A DNA stretch of 59,542 bases from Microbacterium oleivorans (GCF_001691565.1 NZ_MAYO01000002.1:1-59542), one strand, 5' to 3'. Counted from the stretch's first letter, positions 46,054-56,329 are shown. Notes: generated by a model from the letters alone, not told the origin. A program made the numbers and translations.

Positions 46054-46105
46054 GTGGGTGCTCGCGCGCCCGGTGCGGGAGCCGGGGGAGCGGGTCCCGC
46101 GCGGG

Positions 46106-46111
46106 TAAGGT
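46106..46111 (+). promoter_or_regulatory. -10 box for DUF6350 gene
   Basis: TAAGGT with 9 bases to GTG 46121, giving a leader of at most a few bases. It is divergent from the purine permease promoter. Confidence 0.4.
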
Positions 46112-46120
46112 CGGTTCGTT

Positions 46121-47455
46121 GTGAATCGCCTGCTCGTCTCCCTCCTCGCCGCCGTCGACGCCCTTGTGGCCGTCGCGGTCGGTGTCGGCATCGTGCTCGC
46201 GCCCCTCACGCTCGTGTGGGTGTTCGGGATCGGCGGGGATGCCGACTGGGCGGCGCTCTGGCCCGCCGCGGCGACGATCTGGCAGCTGGGTCACTTCGCT
46301 CCGGTCGCGGTGTCGCTCCCGGCAGAACTGGTCGCCCTCGCGGGGCTGCCGGCCAAGGGCGCCGACTTCGCGATCTCGCTCGCGCCGACCGCGTTGGCGG
46401 CGGTCACAGCGTTCTCGGCGTGGCGTTCGGGCGCTCGCGCCGCACGAGCCGGCGCGTGGCTGACGGGTGTTCTCGCCGGAACGGTCGCGGTCGCGCTCCT
46501 GTCGACGATCATCGCCCTGACCGGCCACGCCGACGTCGCGGCGGTCGATATCCTCCCCGCCGTCGCCGGCCCCGCACTCGTGTTCGCGGTGCCCGCGCTC
46601 CTGGGGGCGCTCGTCCGTGCCTGGAGCGACGGCGACGACGGCCTGGTGGACGCCGTGTCGGAGCGGCTCCCCGACGACGTGCAGAACGCCGTCGACGCGG
46701 GTGTCCGCGGCGTGGCGATCGCCGTCGCGGGATTCATCGGCCTCGGCGCCGTCGTCCTCGCCGTCCTCTTCTTCGTCCGAGGCGGGGAGGTCATCGCGCT
46801 GACGCAAGCGGCGCAGACCGACCTCGTCGGCGTGGTCGTCCTCGCCCTCGGCAGCCTCCTCTACCTGCCCACCCTCATCCTCTGGTTCGCGGGCTTCGCG
46901 GTCGGACCGGGCTTCGCCATCGGAACCGGCACCGCGGTGTCGCCGGCCGGGACGAGCCTGGGCGTCGTGCCCGGCATCCCGGTCCTGGGCGTCCTCCCCG
47001 ACTCGACCTCGCCGTGGCTGCTGCTGCTCGCGCTGATGGTGGTCGGCATGGGTGCTCTCGCCGGCGCCGTGGCGCGCGGGTCGCTGCTGATCGGTTCGAG
47101 GGCGGATGCGGAGCCGCTGCGCCCGCGCGTCGTGGCCCTCTCGACGCTGGCTCTCGGTACGGGCCTCGTCGTCGCGGTGCTGGCGTGGGCCGCGCAGGGC
47201 TCGATCGGGCCGGGGCGACTCGCGCACGTGGGTCCCGAACCGTGGGCGGTCGCCCTGGTCGCCGCCGTCGAAGTCGCCCTCGGAGCCGCCGTCGTGCTCT
47301 TCTCCCCACGGGGCGAGGACAGCGACAGGGACGGATACCGCGCTGCCGCGGACGTCCAGCGGGACGCGACGGCACCCGCATCCGCTGCGGTGACCCGTCG
47401 AGAGCCCGTCGCTCCGGCGTCGCCGGATGAGTTCCCGACGACCCCGCTAGACTGA
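46121..47455 (+). CDS. DUF6350 family membrane protein
   Basis: A 444-residue polytopic membrane protein with about ten hydrophobic helices and a hydrophilic C-terminus (about 385-444, acidic then Ala/Thr/Pro-rich). The order sucCD ... this gene, purN and purH, and the general make-up, match the actinobacterial DUF6350 family, whose role is unknown. A loop near 285-310 ([24 protein letters not shown]) is Gly/Pro-rich. The start is taken at GTG 46121. Its end overlaps the -10 box of purN. Confidence 0.78.
   Translation: MNRLLVSLLAAVDALVAVAVGVGIVLAPLTLVWVFGIGGDADWAALWPAAATIWQLGHFAPVAVSLPAELVALAGLPAKGADFAISLAPTALAAVTAFSAWRSGARAARAGAWLTGVLAGTVAVALLSTIIALTGHADVAAVDILPAVAGPALVFAVPALLGALVRAWSDGDDGLVDAVSERLPDDVQNAVDAGVRGVAIAVAGFIGLGAVVLAVLFFVRGGEVIALTQAAQTDLVGVVVLALGSLLYLPTLILWFAGFAVGPGFAIGTGTAVSPAGTSLGVVPGIPVLGVLPDSTSPWLLLLALMVVGMGALAGAVARGSLLIGSRADAEPLRPRVVALSTLALGTGLVVAVLAWAAQGSIGPGRLAHVGPEPWAVALVAAVEVALGAAVVLFSPRGEDSDRDGYRAAADVQRDATAPASAAVTRREPVAPASPDEFPTTPLD
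47448..47453 (+). promoter_or_regulatory. -10 box for purN (leaderless)
   Basis: TAGACT lies in the last codons of the DUF6350 gene and ends 6 bases before GTG 47460. Confidence 0.5.
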
Positions 47456-47459
47456 CCCG

Positions 47460-48041
47460 GTGCTCACGGTCGCCGTCCTCATCTCGGGCACGGGATCCAA
47501 TCTGCGTGCCCTCCTGGAAGCCGCCAGCGAGCCCGGTTTCCCCGCCCGCGTGATCGTCGTCGGCGCCGACCGGCAGGCCGATGGCTTCGCTCATGCGGAG
47601 GCATACGGCATCCCGACCTTCATGGTCCCCTTCCTGGAGTTCGAGAGCCGCGAGGCGTGGGGCGAGGAACTGCTCGCCCACCTCGACGTCTGGCAACCCG
47701 ACCTCGTCGTGCTGAGCGGACTCATGCGGCTGCTGCCGGCAGCCGTCGTCGCGGCCTGGGCCCCGCGCCTCATCAACACGCACCCCGCGTATCTGCCCGA
47801 GTTCCCGGGCGCTCATGGCGTCCGGGACGCCCTCGCGGCCGGCGCCGCGGAGACCGGCGCGAGCGTCATCGTCGTGGATGACGGCGTGGACACCGGGCCG
47901 ATCCTGGCGCAGGAGCGGGTCGCCGTTCTGCCGGACGACACCGAGCACACCCTCCACGAGCGCATCAAGCCGGTGGAACGCCGCCTGCTCATCGACGTCG
48001 TCCGTCGCATCGCGACCGGCGAACTCGCCCTGAACGCCTGA
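47460..48041 (+). CDS. purN: Phosphoribosylglycinamide formyltransferase
   Basis: A 193-residue enzyme that transfers a formyl group from 10-formyltetrahydrofolate to GAR in purine synthesis. It begins [20 protein letters not shown], with the GSNL phosphate-binding loop. The catalytic region [16 protein letters not shown] (about 104-119) carries Asn and His, and the Asp follows in [13 protein letters not shown] near 140. Size and motifs match PurN. It lies 43 bases before purH in the same direction. Confidence 0.96.
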   Translation: MLTVAVLISGTGSNLRALLEAASEPGFPARVIVVGADRQADGFAHAEAYGIPTFMVPFLEFESREAWGEELLAHLDVWQPDLVVLSGLMRLLPAAVVAAWAPRLINTHPAYLPEFPGAHGVRDALAAGAAETGASVIVVDDGVDTGPILAQERVAVLPDDTEHTLHERIKPVERRLLIDVVRRIATGELALNA

Positions 48042-48084
48042 CCCCCAATCGACACCGAACGCCCCCGACCCGAGGAGTTCCGCC

Positions 48085-49692
48085 ATGGCCGGCCCGCAGA
48101 TCGACCCGTCCCTGTACCGCGCACGCGATGTCGTGCCCGTCCGCCGCGCGCTCGTCTCGGTGAGCGACAAGACCGGGCTCCTCGAGCTCGGGCAGGCGCT
48201 CGCCGCCGCTGACGTCGAGATCGTCTCGACGGGTGGGTCTGCGGCGCTGCTGCGCGATGCCGGCATCGCGGTGAAGGACGTGTCCGAGGTCACCGGCTTC
48301 CCCGAGTCGCTCGGCGGACGCGTGAAGACGCTCCACCCGAGCGTGCACGCGGGTCTCCTGGCCGACCTCCGCCTCGAGGACCACGAGACGCAGCTCGGCG
48401 AGCTCGGCATCCTGCCCTTCGAACTCGTCGTCGTGAACCTGTACCCGTTCGTCGAGACGGTGGCCTCCGGGGCGCAGGGCGACGCCGTCGTCGAACAGAT
48501 CGACATCGGCGGTCCCGCCATGGTCCGCGCGTCGGCGAAGAACTTCGCCAACGTCGCCATCGCGGTCTCGCCCGAGTCCTACCCGGCGATCGTCGACGCC
48601 CTCGGCCAGGGCGGCACGACCCTCGTCCAGCGACGCGAGCTCGCGGCGCGCGCATTCGCCCACACGGCCGCGTACGACCGGGCCGTCGCCGCGTGGTTCG
48701 CCGAGGAGACCCTCGAAGGCGACGGCGATCTCCCCCAGCACCTGACGATCAAGGCCGAGCGTCTCGCGACGCTCCGCTACGGCGAGAACTCGCACCAGCG
48801 GGCGGCGATCTACACACGCGTCGGCGGTCACGGCATCGCGCAGGCGACCCAGCTGCAGGGCAAGGAGATGTCGTACAACAACTACGTCGACGCAGATGCC
48901 GCGCTCCGGGCGGCGTTCGACCTCGTCAAGCCGGCTGTCGCCATCATCAAGCACGCCAACCCGTGCGGCATCGCGATCGGTGCGCCGCAGGCGCTCGACG
49001 CGATCGCGTCAGCGCACCTCCGCGCGCACGAGTGCGACCCCGTGTCGGCGTTCGGCGGCGTCATCGCCGCCAACCGGACCGTGACGCTCAAGATGGCCGA
49101 GAACCTCCGCGACATCTTCACCGAAGTGATCGTGGCGCCCGACTTCGAGCCCGAGGCGCTCGAGGTGTTCCGCCTCAAGAAGAACCTGCGCGTGCTGCAG
49201 CTCCCGGCCGACTGGCGCCAGGAGCCCATGGACGTGCGCCTGGTCTCGGGCGGACTGCTGCTGCAGGACGCCGACCGCTTCCCGAACGAGATCGAATCGC
49301 TCGTGGACTCGTGGCAGCTCGTCTCGGGTGAACGCCCCGCGGACGACCAGCTCGAGAACCTGTCGTTCGCCTGGAAGAGCTGCCGCGCGGTCAAGTCCAA
49401 CGCGATCGTCCTGGCGAAGAACTCGGCCACGGTCGGAATCGGCATGGGCCAGGTCAACCGCGTCGATTCGTGCCGTCTCGCCGTGGAGCGCGCCGGGGAC
49501 CGTGCGGCCGGGTCGGTCGCGGCATCCGATGCCTTCTTCCCGTTCGCGGACGGGCCGCAGGTGCTGCTGGATGCCGGGATCACGACGATCATCCAGCCCG
49601 GTGGATCCGTGCGCGACCAGGAGGTCATCGACGCGGCGCAGGCTGCGGGCGTGACGATGTACTTCACGGGCGAGCGTCACTTCTTCCACTGA
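48085..49692 (+). CDS. purH: Bifunctional AICAR formyltransferase/IMP cyclohydrolase
   Basis: A 535-residue bifunctional enzyme for the last two steps to IMP. The N-terminal MGS-like IMP cyclohydrolase domain (about 15-150) has [16 protein letters not shown] and [14 protein letters not shown]. The C-terminal AICARFT domain has [10 protein letters not shown] (near 232), KHANPCGIA with the catalytic Lys-His pair (near 290), and [10 protein letters not shown] near 475. The terminus [10 protein letters not shown] is the usual PurH end. ATG 48085 has GAGGAG upstream. The codirectional purN is probably co-transcribed. Confidence 0.97.
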   Translation: MAGPQIDPSLYRARDVVPVRRALVSVSDKTGLLELGQALAAADVEIVSTGGSAALLRDAGIAVKDVSEVTGFPESLGGRVKTLHPSVHAGLLADLRLEDHETQLGELGILPFELVVVNLYPFVETVASGAQGDAVVEQIDIGGPAMVRASAKNFANVAIAVSPESYPAIVDALGQGGTTLVQRRELAARAFAHTAAYDRAVAAWFAEETLEGDGDLPQHLTIKAERLATLRYGENSHQRAAIYTRVGGHGIAQATQLQGKEMSYNNYVDADAALRAAFDLVKPAVAIIKHANPCGIAIGAPQALDAIASAHLRAHECDPVSAFGGVIAANRTVTLKMAENLRDIFTEVIVAPDFEPEALEVFRLKKNLRVLQLPADWRQEPMDVRLVSGGLLLQDADRFPNEIESLVDSWQLVSGERPADDQLENLSFAWKSCRAVKSNAIVLAKNSATVGIGMGQVNRVDSCRLAVERAGDRAAGSVAASDAFFPFADGPQVLLDAGITTIIQPGGSVRDQEVIDAAQAAGVTMYFTGERHFFH

Positions 49693-49711
49693 GTCGTCGC
49701 CGAGCGATCGC

Positions 49712-50242
49712 ATGAGCGCCCCCGGAGACACCGGAGCGGAATGGCTCGCGGGCGGCGCGGGAATCGTGCGCGAGAGCATGCTGGCGATCGGCGACCGGAT
49801 CGTGGAGGCGGTCGAGACGCGGCTGGTGCCTCCCGGGGCCCCGCCCGTGGGCGACGCGCTGCTCGACGGTGTGCCCGTTCTCTCCCGCCGTGAGGCGTGG
49901 ATCGTGCCGCTGTCGACGGGACCGATGGGGACGGAGCACCGGCAGCGAGCCAGCGAGCTCTGGCGCGGCATCCGCATCGCCTGCGAGTTCCGTCACGGCA
50001 ACGGACTGTCCATCGATCTCGCGGGCGCCCGGCCGAACGCCTACGTCGCTGCGCTCCTCGCGCAGGACGTCCGCCGCGCCGATTGGTGGGCGTCGGGTGG
50101 GAGGGCGCTCGTCCTGGTGACCGAGGGGGCGCCCGTGACGGCATCCGCGCTGCACGTCGTTCCGCTCGGCTGGGTGTCGCGGACGTCTCCGTCACGGCGG
50201 ATCCGCGACGTCGACCTGTCCTGGGAGCGTGCGTCGGGATGA
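49712..50242 (+). CDS. Hypothetical protein at edge of type VII locus
   Basis: A 176-residue protein without recognised domain, signal peptide or membrane helix. The N-terminal half is helical (VRESMLAIGDRIVEAVETRL); the C-terminal half has alternating hydrophobic strands (RALVLVTEGAPV, LHVVPLGWVS). It lies 19 bases after purH and is separated from the RDD-FHA gene by a terminator-like hairpin and a new promoter. It could belong to the purine operon by position or to the secretion locus by neighbourhood; neither is shown. Confidence 0.6.
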   Translation: MSAPGDTGAEWLAGGAGIVRESMLAIGDRIVEAVETRLVPPGAPPVGDALLDGVPVLSRREAWIVPLSTGPMGTEHRQRASELWRGIRIACEFRHGNGLSIDLAGARPNAYVAALLAQDVRRADWWASGGRALVLVTEGAPVTASALHVVPLGWVSRTSPSRRIRDVDLSWERASG

Positions 50243-50254
50243 CCCAGCCTTGGC

Positions 50255-50288
50255 GGAGAAGACCCCCGCGGTCAAGGGGGAGTTCTCC
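50255..50288 (+). terminator. Terminator before the type VII operon
   Basis: GGAGAA 50255-50260 and CCCCC 50263-50267 pair with GGGGG 50276-50280 and TTCTCC 50283-50288; the two-base internal gaps do not pair. It separates the RDD-FHA operon from the purine genes. Confidence 0.6.
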
Positions 50289-50313
50289 CGTCAACGCGGA
50301 TTCCTCCAACCGT

Positions 50314-50319
50314 TAGTCT
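50314..50319 (+). promoter_or_regulatory. -10 box of the RDD-FHA / EssC-like operon
   Basis: TAGTCT lies 32 bases before GTG 50351. The transcript would include GAGGAGG near 50336-50344, so this is a leadered mRNA. Confidence 0.45.
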
Positions 50320-50350
50320 CGATGCCGGGGATTCGAGGAGGTTCGATCAG

Positions 50351-51775
50351 GTGATCTGGGAGATCGAGGATGGTCCGCGCGCCATCGAGGGGCTCGACGA
50401 ACGCGGTCGCCCGCGTCCCGAGTACGCCGCCGGGCTGGGGCTCGTGCCCGCGCCGATCGGACGACGGGTCCTCGCGATGGTCATCGAAGGCCTGTTCATC
50501 GGGCTGCTGCAGCTGCCCATGCTCCTCATCGCCCTCCCCGCGATCATCGGCGCCGTGGGATCGGCGGATCCTGCCGATGCCATCTTCGGACGACCGGATG
50601 CCGTCTGGGTCGTCGTCTCCGCGGTCGTCCCGTACGCTCTCACGACCGTCTTCCTTCTCGTGCAGTTGATCCTCCTCGGCCGACGCGGCGTCACCCTCGG
50701 CAAGGCCTTCACGGGCCTCCGCGCCGTCAACGTCAAGACGCTCGAACGTCCTCGGTTCTGGCGAGGAGCGGTCGTGCGCTATCTGGTCCAGGTCGCGAGT
50801 CTTCTCGTCCCGGTGATCGGGGCACTGCTGGTCATCGCTCTGTCTCCGCTCTTCGACCCCGACCGTCGGCGCCGAGGATGGCCCGATCTCGCGGCACAGA
50901 CCTACCTCGTCGACATCCGCAAGGGTCTGAACCCGTACGACGCGAAGCGGATGCGCATCGCTCGGAAGACGCTCGCCACCGACCTCCGCGACGAGAAGGC
51001 TTCGCTGCCCTCGCTCGCGACCCCCGTCAGCGGGCCGGCGACCGACGTCTACATCCCCGTCGCACGCAACCGCGGCGGCGTCCTCGGGGCACCGAAGGAA
51101 CGGGCCGGGGGCGGCGAGCGGTCCGCCGCCGAAGAGGGGCCCTTCGCGCCCATCCAGGAGTCGCCGTTCGCCGTGGACTCCGCGCGCGACATCGCGCCCC
51201 CCACAAGGGAACCCGTCGTGCTCGCGCGGCAGGCAGCGGAGCCGCCCGCTCCGACCGCCACGCCGGTCCCGACTGCCGCGCCGGCACCGGAGCCCGCGCC
51301 GGCACCGGAATCCACCCCGCGCCCCGAGTCGATCGAGGAGCCTGCGACATCCTCGGCGTCGATCGCTCCCGCCGAGACCCTGCTCCCCGGGGCGACCTCG
51401 ACGACGTGGTCCGCCCCGGACCTGATGCCCTCGGCTGGTGCCGCACTGACGGCATCCCTCGTCCTCGATTCGGGTGAGCAGCTCGACGTTCCCGCCACGG
51501 GCGCGGTTCTCGGCCGCGCACCGTCCGTCGCCGGAGCGGATGCCGGTGCGGCACCGATCGCCGTGGCCGATTCGACCAAGTCCGTCTCGAAGACCCATGT
51601 CGCGCTCCGGTGGATCGACGACGCGCTCGTCGCCGTCGACCTCGGGTCCACGAACGGCAGCGGCGTCATCCGCGATGGAGCCGAGACCGAGCTCGACGCC
51701 GGTGTCCCCGCGACGCTCCGCTCCGGCGACACCCTGCGATTCGGCGACCGGCACGCGTCGGTCCGCCTCACCTGA
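50351..51775 (+). CDS. RDD membrane protein with C-terminal FHA domain
   Basis: A 474-residue protein. An N-terminal RDD-type domain (about 25-190) has three hydrophobic helices and the GVTLGKAFTGLRAV segment. A Pro/Ala/Thr-rich linker (about 250-360) leads to an FHA domain (about 375-474) with GRAPS, SVSKTHVAL and DLGSTNGSG, the Arg/Ser/His/Asn set that binds phosphothreonine. GTG 50351 follows GAGGAGG. It lies 24 bases upstream of the EssC-like ATPase gene, so it probably tethers a phosphopeptide-binding domain at the membrane beside the secretion ATPase. A kinase that would make its ligand is not in the locus; one is at 18521. Confidence 0.85.
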   Translation: MIWEIEDGPRAIEGLDERGRPRPEYAAGLGLVPAPIGRRVLAMVIEGLFIGLLQLPMLLIALPAIIGAVGSADPADAIFGRPDAVWVVVSAVVPYALTTVFLLVQLILLGRRGVTLGKAFTGLRAVNVKTLERPRFWRGAVVRYLVQVASLLVPVIGALLVIALSPLFDPDRRRRGWPDLAAQTYLVDIRKGLNPYDAKRMRIARKTLATDLRDEKASLPSLATPVSGPATDVYIPVARNRGGVLGAPKERAGGGERSAAEEGPFAPIQESPFAVDSARDIAPPTREPVVLARQAAEPPAPTATPVPTAAPAPEPAPAPESTPRPESIEEPATSSASIAPAETLLPGATSTTWSAPDLMPSAGAALTASLVLDSGEQLDVPATGAVLGRAPSVAGADAGAAPIAVADSTKSVSKTHVALRWIDDALVAVDLGSTNGSGVIRDGAETELDAGVPATLRSGDTLRFGDRHASVRLT

Positions 51776-51799
51776 TCTCCGGCCGATGAGGACCCCCCG

Positions 51800-54700
51800 A
51801 TGAGACTGAAACTGACCCTGCAGCGTCGCGACTCGCGGACGATCGACGTCGTGGTCACGGCGGACACGACCGCGACCGTCCAGGACGTCGCGCGCCGGAT
51901 CATCGAGACCGATCCGGCGCGCGAGGTCATCGCCGGGCCCGACGACATCGTCACCCTGACCGTCGCGCCACCGACGTCGAACGATCACGTCCTCCTCGAC
52001 CCGGGCACGCTCATCAGCGATGCGGCGGTCGGTTCCGGCTTCATCGCGACGGTCGTCAACCTCGGGCCCGACCACGTTCCCAACCGCGGCGGCGGCGGTC
52101 CTGCTGCTGCCGTCCTGCACATCGTGGGGGGACCGCTCACCGGACGCGAGATCCCGCTGCCCAAGGGGCACTTCACGATCGGGCGCGCCGCGAGCGCAGA
52201 CATCGTCCTCGACGAGCCGCTCGTCTCGAAGCGGCACGCCCGCATCGAGGTGGGCTCCGGCGGCGTCGAGCTCGTCGACCTCAACTCGGCGAACGGCATC
52301 GTCGTGGACGGCGGGCTCGTCCCGCGCCTGAACGTCATCCCGGGTCAGCGCTTCACCCTCGGCGACTCCGACCTGGTCGTCCAGCTCGTGCCCGATTTCG
52401 CCCCGGTCGAGAAGGACCCCGTGCTCGAGCGCGGCGGTGCGCTGCTGTTCAACCGGAGCCCTCGAGTCGAACCGCGGTACGTCGGTGCGGAGCTCGACGA
52501 GCCGCGTATGCCGAAGGAGCCGATGGCGCGGCTGTTCCCGTGGCCGATGCTGGTGGCACCGATTCTCCTCGGCGTCACGATGTACTTCGTCTTCAACCGG
52601 CCCCAGGCCCTGTTCATCGTCGCGATGACGCCGATGATGATGCTCGGCAACTTCATCTCGCAACGTACGCAGATCGGTCAGCGCATCCGGAAGGAGGGAG
52701 AGATCTTCGAGCGCGGTTTCGAGGAGCTCGAAGAGACCCTCTACCGCGAGCGGCCGCGTGAGCGGGAGGTCCGCAACGCCGAGGTCCCTCCCGTCGCCGT
52801 CGTCTTCGAAGAGGCCATGAAGCTGGGTGGGATGCTGTGGACCCGCCGTCCCGAGCACTGGAACTTCCTCGCGGTCCGGCTCGGCACCTGCGTGGCTCCG
52901 TCGCGGACCACCATCAAACGCGCCGATGCGCCCGAGGCGCTGCAGGAGTACGTCGAGCGTGTCGATCGCCTCCGCGACCGGTACCGCATGATCGACGACG
53001 TCCCGGTCCTCGAATCACTGCAGAGCGTCGGCGTGATCGGTGTGGCTGGTCCCGACCGTGAAGCAGGTGACGCCCTCCGCGGCATCTGCACTCAGCTGTT
53101 CGGCCTGCACTCGCCGAACGAACTCGTCGCGGTCGCCCTCACCGAGCCCGAGTGGGCGAAACAGCTGGACTGGCTCACCTGGCTCCCGCACACCTCGAGC
53201 GAACGCAGTCCCTTCCGCGACATGCCGCTGTCTGATTCGGCGTCGACCGGTAACGCCCTTCTGTCGGGGCTGGAAGAACTCGTCATGCGGCGCTCCCGAG
53301 CCGCGAGCGCCCCGCGCCTGCCGTACGACGACGACTGGGATTCGATGCGTTTCGGCACCGACGTCCGGCGCGCAGCGGAGGAGGCGACGTTCCCCGGCCA
53401 GACCGCGGTCCTCGTCATCGTCACCGCCGACGCTCCGGTCGACCGCGCGCGGCTCACCCAGGTGCTCGAGCGCGGCGCCGACGTGGGCATCTACGGGGTC
53501 TTCGTCGCTCCGGTCGTCGAAGCTCTGCCGGCCGTCTGCCGCAGTTTCGTCGATGTCTCCCGCGGACTCGACGAGGCGCACGTCGGCGTCGTCCGCAGCG
53601 GTGAGGACTACACCCCGGCCAAGGTCGAGGGGGTCTCCAACGACCTCATGCGCGTACTGGCCAAGCGCCTCGCGCCTGTGGTGGATTCCAGCACGGTGAT
53701 CGAGGACTCGTCGGACATCCCGAACTCGGTCATGTTCCTGTCCCTGGTCGGGAACGAGACCGCGGCCGACCCCGCGTTCGCGATCGAGCGGTGGCGCGAG
53801 AACAACACGATCATCGACCGATCCGGCGCGACGCTGCCCCGGTTGAAGAAGGCGGGCAATCTCCGCGCCATCGTCGGCCAGGGCGCCACCGACGCGATGA
53901 CACTCGACCTCCGCACGCAGGGGCCGCACGCGCTCGTGGGTGGAACGACCGGTGCCGGCAAGTCCGAGTTCCTGCAGGCGTGGGTCCTCGGGATGGCCGC
54001 GGCGCACAGTCCCGACCGGGTCACGTTCCTGTTCGTCGACTACAAGGGCGGGTCGGCGTTCGCCGACTGCGTCGAGCTGCCGCACTGCGTCGGTCTCGTC
54101 ACCGACCTCAGCCCCCACCTCGTCCGACGCGCGCTCACGAGCCTCCGGGCCGAGCTCCACTACCGCGAGCACCTCTTCAACCGGAAGAAGGCCAAGGACC
54201 TCCTCGAACTCGAGAAGCGTCGCGACCCCGACACCCCGCCCGCCCTCGTCCTCGTCATCGACGAGTTCGCCGCGCTCGCCGGCGAGGTCCCGGAGTTCGT
54301 CGACGGCGTGGTCGACATCGCCCAGCGCGGTCGCTCCCTCGGCATCCACCTCATCATGGCCACGCAGCGTCCTGCGGGTGTCATCAAAGACAACTTGCGT
54401 GCGAACACGAACCTCCGCGTGGCGCTCCGCATGGCCGACGAATCCGACTCGAAGGACGTCGTCGACGATCCGGTGGCGGCGAGCTTCCCGCCCTCGATCC
54501 CCGGTCGCGGCATCGCCAAGACCGGGCCCGGGCGCCTCACGCCGTTCCAGTCCGCCTACGCGGGCGGGTGGACGACGGACGAGGTCGTCGCCGCCGACGT
54601 GTCGGTCGCCGAGCTCCGCTTCGGTTCGATTCAGAAGTGGGAGTTGGAAGATGCCGGGGAGAACGAATCCCACGACGTCGACCCCGGCCCCAACGACCAG

Positions 54701-56329
54701 AAGCGCATCGTGTCGACCCTCATCGCCGCCGCGAACCAGGCCGGCATCCCCGCCCCGCGGCGACCGTGGCTCGACGACCTGCCGACGAACGTCGACATCC
54801 GCGAGCTGCCCGGCGGCAACCGGGGAGCGATCCTCCTCGGCAAGGCCGACATCCCCGAGCGTCAGCTCCAGGAGGCGGTCTACTTCGAACCCGACCGTGA
54901 CGGATCGATGCTGGTGTACGGCACGAGCGGTTCGGGCAAATCGTCGGTGCTCCGCACGATCGCCATCTCGGCGGCCATGGGACGTCGGACCGAGAATGTC
55001 GAGGTCTACGGCCTCGACTTCGGTTCCGGTTCGCTCAAGAGCCTGGAAGCCCTCCCGCACGTCGGATCGATCATCCCCGGCGACGACAGCGAGCGCGTCC
55101 AGCGCATCATGCGGTCCCTCGGCGCGGTCCTCGACGACCGCGGCAAGCGGTTCAGCGCCGCCAACGCGTCCAGCATCGCGGAGTACCGCGAGATCACGGG
55201 GCGCGACGAAGCGCGCATCGTCCTGCTGCTGGACGGACTGCCGCAGTTCCGGGCGGAATGGGAGTCGACGACCGCGCGGATGCCGTTCTACCAGGCCTTC
55301 ATGCGGATCCTGGGCGAGGGCCGCCCGTTGGGCGTCCACGTCGTAGCCACGGCGGACCGGTCGGGATCCGTGCCGACAGCGGTCAGCTCGAACGTGTCGC
55401 GTCGCGTCATCCTGCGCCTGTCGGACGCCAACGCTTATGCGCTGCTGAACGCCCCCAAGGACGTCCTCGACGAGCGGTCCGAACCGGGCCGGGCGATCGT
55501 CGACGGCATGGAGACCCAGATCGCCGTCCTCGGCGGGACTCCCAACGTCGCCGAGCAGACCAAGCTCCTCGACCAGCTCGCACAGGAGCTGCGTGCGCGC
55601 GGCGCACGGGAGGTACCCGAGATCGGTGCCCTTCCCACGCGACTGGATGCCGGCGACCTCCCCGACCGCATCGGCGAGTTCCCGGCGCTCGGCGTCGCCG
55701 AGGACACCCTCGCGGCACGCGAGTTCGACCCGGTGGGGACCTTCATCGTCGCCGGACCGCCGCAGGCCGGTAAGACGACGGCGCTCAAGTCGCTCATCCT
55801 CTCTATGACGCGACTCGACCCCACGATCAAGCTGTTCCACTTCGGCGGGCGGCGCGCGCAGCTCAAAGAGTTCGCCCCGTGGATGCGGACCGCGACGACC
55901 CCCGACGACGCGAAGGAACTCGCGACGGAACTGGCGGAACTGGTCGTGGACGAGACGCTCGGACAACGGCTCATGATCGTCATCGAGGACGTCCCGCAAT
56001 TCGCGGACTCCCCGGCGGAACGCCCGCTGAAGGCACTGTTCCAGGCGATCAACCGCAGCGATCACCTGCTCATCGGCGATGCCGACGTCAACCAGGTCAC
56101 GAGCGGGTTCGGCCTCATCGGAGACTTCAAGGGCGGCCGGAAGGGCATCATCCTCAAGCCCGACGCCTTCGACGGCGACGCCGTCTTCAAGGTGCCGTTC
56201 CCGAAGATCAAGCGGGCCGACTTCCCGGCCGGGCGCGGCATGTTCGTGCAGGCGGGTCGCGCTGTCGTCGTGCAGATGCCGCTCGTGGAAGCAGCGGCAC
56301 TTCCGGCGGTCGAGCCGGCGAATTCGTGA
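51800..56329 (+). CDS. Type VII secretion ATPase, FHA-FtsK/SpoIIIE (EssC/EccC-like)
   Basis: A 1509-residue motor protein. The N-terminus has a divergent FHA-like domain (about 1-95) and a canonical FHA domain (about 105-195: TIGRAASAD, SKRHARIEV, NSANGI). Two membrane helices follow (about 245-285), then three FtsK/SpoIIIE ATPase domains. Domain 1 has Walker A GTTGAGKS (K721) and Walker B D821-E822 (VIDEFAAL). Domain 2 has GTSGSGKS (K1047) but LLLDGLPQ where DE is expected. Domain 3 has PPQAGKT (K1325) and VIEDVPQ. This order matches firmicute EssC more than mycobacterial EccC, which lacks FHA domains. It should drive export of WXG100-type substrates. Confidence 0.93.
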   Translation: MRLKLTLQRRDSRTIDVVVTADTTATVQDVARRIIETDPAREVIAGPDDIVTLTVAPPTSNDHVLLDPGTLISDAAVGSGFIATVVNLGPDHVPNRGGGGPAAAVLHIVGGPLTGREIPLPKGHFTIGRAASADIVLDEPLVSKRHARIEVGSGGVELVDLNSANGIVVDGGLVPRLNVIPGQRFTLGDSDLVVQLVPDFAPVEKDPVLERGGALLFNRSPRVEPRYVGAELDEPRMPKEPMARLFPWPMLVAPILLGVTMYFVFNRPQALFIVAMTPMMMLGNFISQRTQIGQRIRKEGEIFERGFEELEETLYRERPREREVRNAEVPPVAVVFEEAMKLGGMLWTRRPEHWNFLAVRLGTCVAPSRTTIKRADAPEALQEYVERVDRLRDRYRMIDDVPVLESLQSVGVIGVAGPDREAGDALRGICTQLFGLHSPNELVAVALTEPEWAKQLDWLTWLPHTSSERSPFRDMPLSDSASTGNALLSGLEELVMRRSRAASAPRLPYDDDWDSMRFGTDVRRAAEEATFPGQTAVLVIVTADAPVDRARLTQVLERGADVGIYGVFVAPVVEALPAVCRSFVDVSRGLDEAHVGVVRSGEDYTPAKVEGVSNDLMRVLAKRLAPVVDSSTVIEDSSDIPNSVMFLSLVGNETAADPAFAIERWRENNTIIDRSGATLPRLKKAGNLRAIVGQGATDAMTLDLRTQGPHALVGGTTGAGKSEFLQAWVLGMAAAHSPDRVTFLFVDYKGGSAFADCVELPHCVGLVTDLSPHLVRRALTSLRAELHYREHLFNRKKAKDLLELEKRRDPDTPPALVLVIDEFAALAGEVPEFVDGVVDIAQRGRSLGIHLIMATQRPAGVIKDNLRANTNLRVALRMADESDSKDVVDDPVAASFPPSIPGRGIAKTGPGRLTPFQSAYAGGWTTDEVVAADVSVAELRFGSIQKWELEDAGENESHDVDPGPNDQKRIVSTLIAAANQAGIPAPRRPWLDDLPTNVDIRELPGGNRGAILLGKADIPERQLQEAVYFEPDRDGSMLVYGTSGSGKSSVLRTIAISAAMGRRTENVEVYGLDFGSGSLKSLEALPHVGSIIPGDDSERVQRIMRSLGAVLDDRGKRFSAANASSIAEYREITGRDEARIVLLLDGLPQFRAEWESTTARMPFYQAFMRILGEGRPLGVHVVATADRSGSVPTAVSSNVSRRVILRLSDANAYALLNAPKDVLDERSEPGRAIVDGMETQIAVLGGTPNVAEQTKLLDQLAQELRARGAREVPEIGALPTRLDAGDLPDRIGEFPALGVAEDTLAAREFDPVGTFIVAGPPQAGKTTALKSLILSMTRLDPTIKLFHFGGRRAQLKEFAPWMRTATTPDDAKELATELAELVVDETLGQRLMIVIEDVPQFADSPAERPLKALFQAINRSDHLLIGDADVNQVTSGFGLIGDFKGGRKGIILKPDAFDGDAVFKVPFPKIKRADFPAGRGMFVQAGRAVVVQMPLVEAAALPAVEPANS

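Noticed and set aside
53015..56065. A 1016-codon frame antisense to the EssC-like ATPase gene
   Set aside because: Shadow of the ATPase codon bias; no domain or start signal. The same applies to long antisense frames at 44399-47227 and 305-1531.
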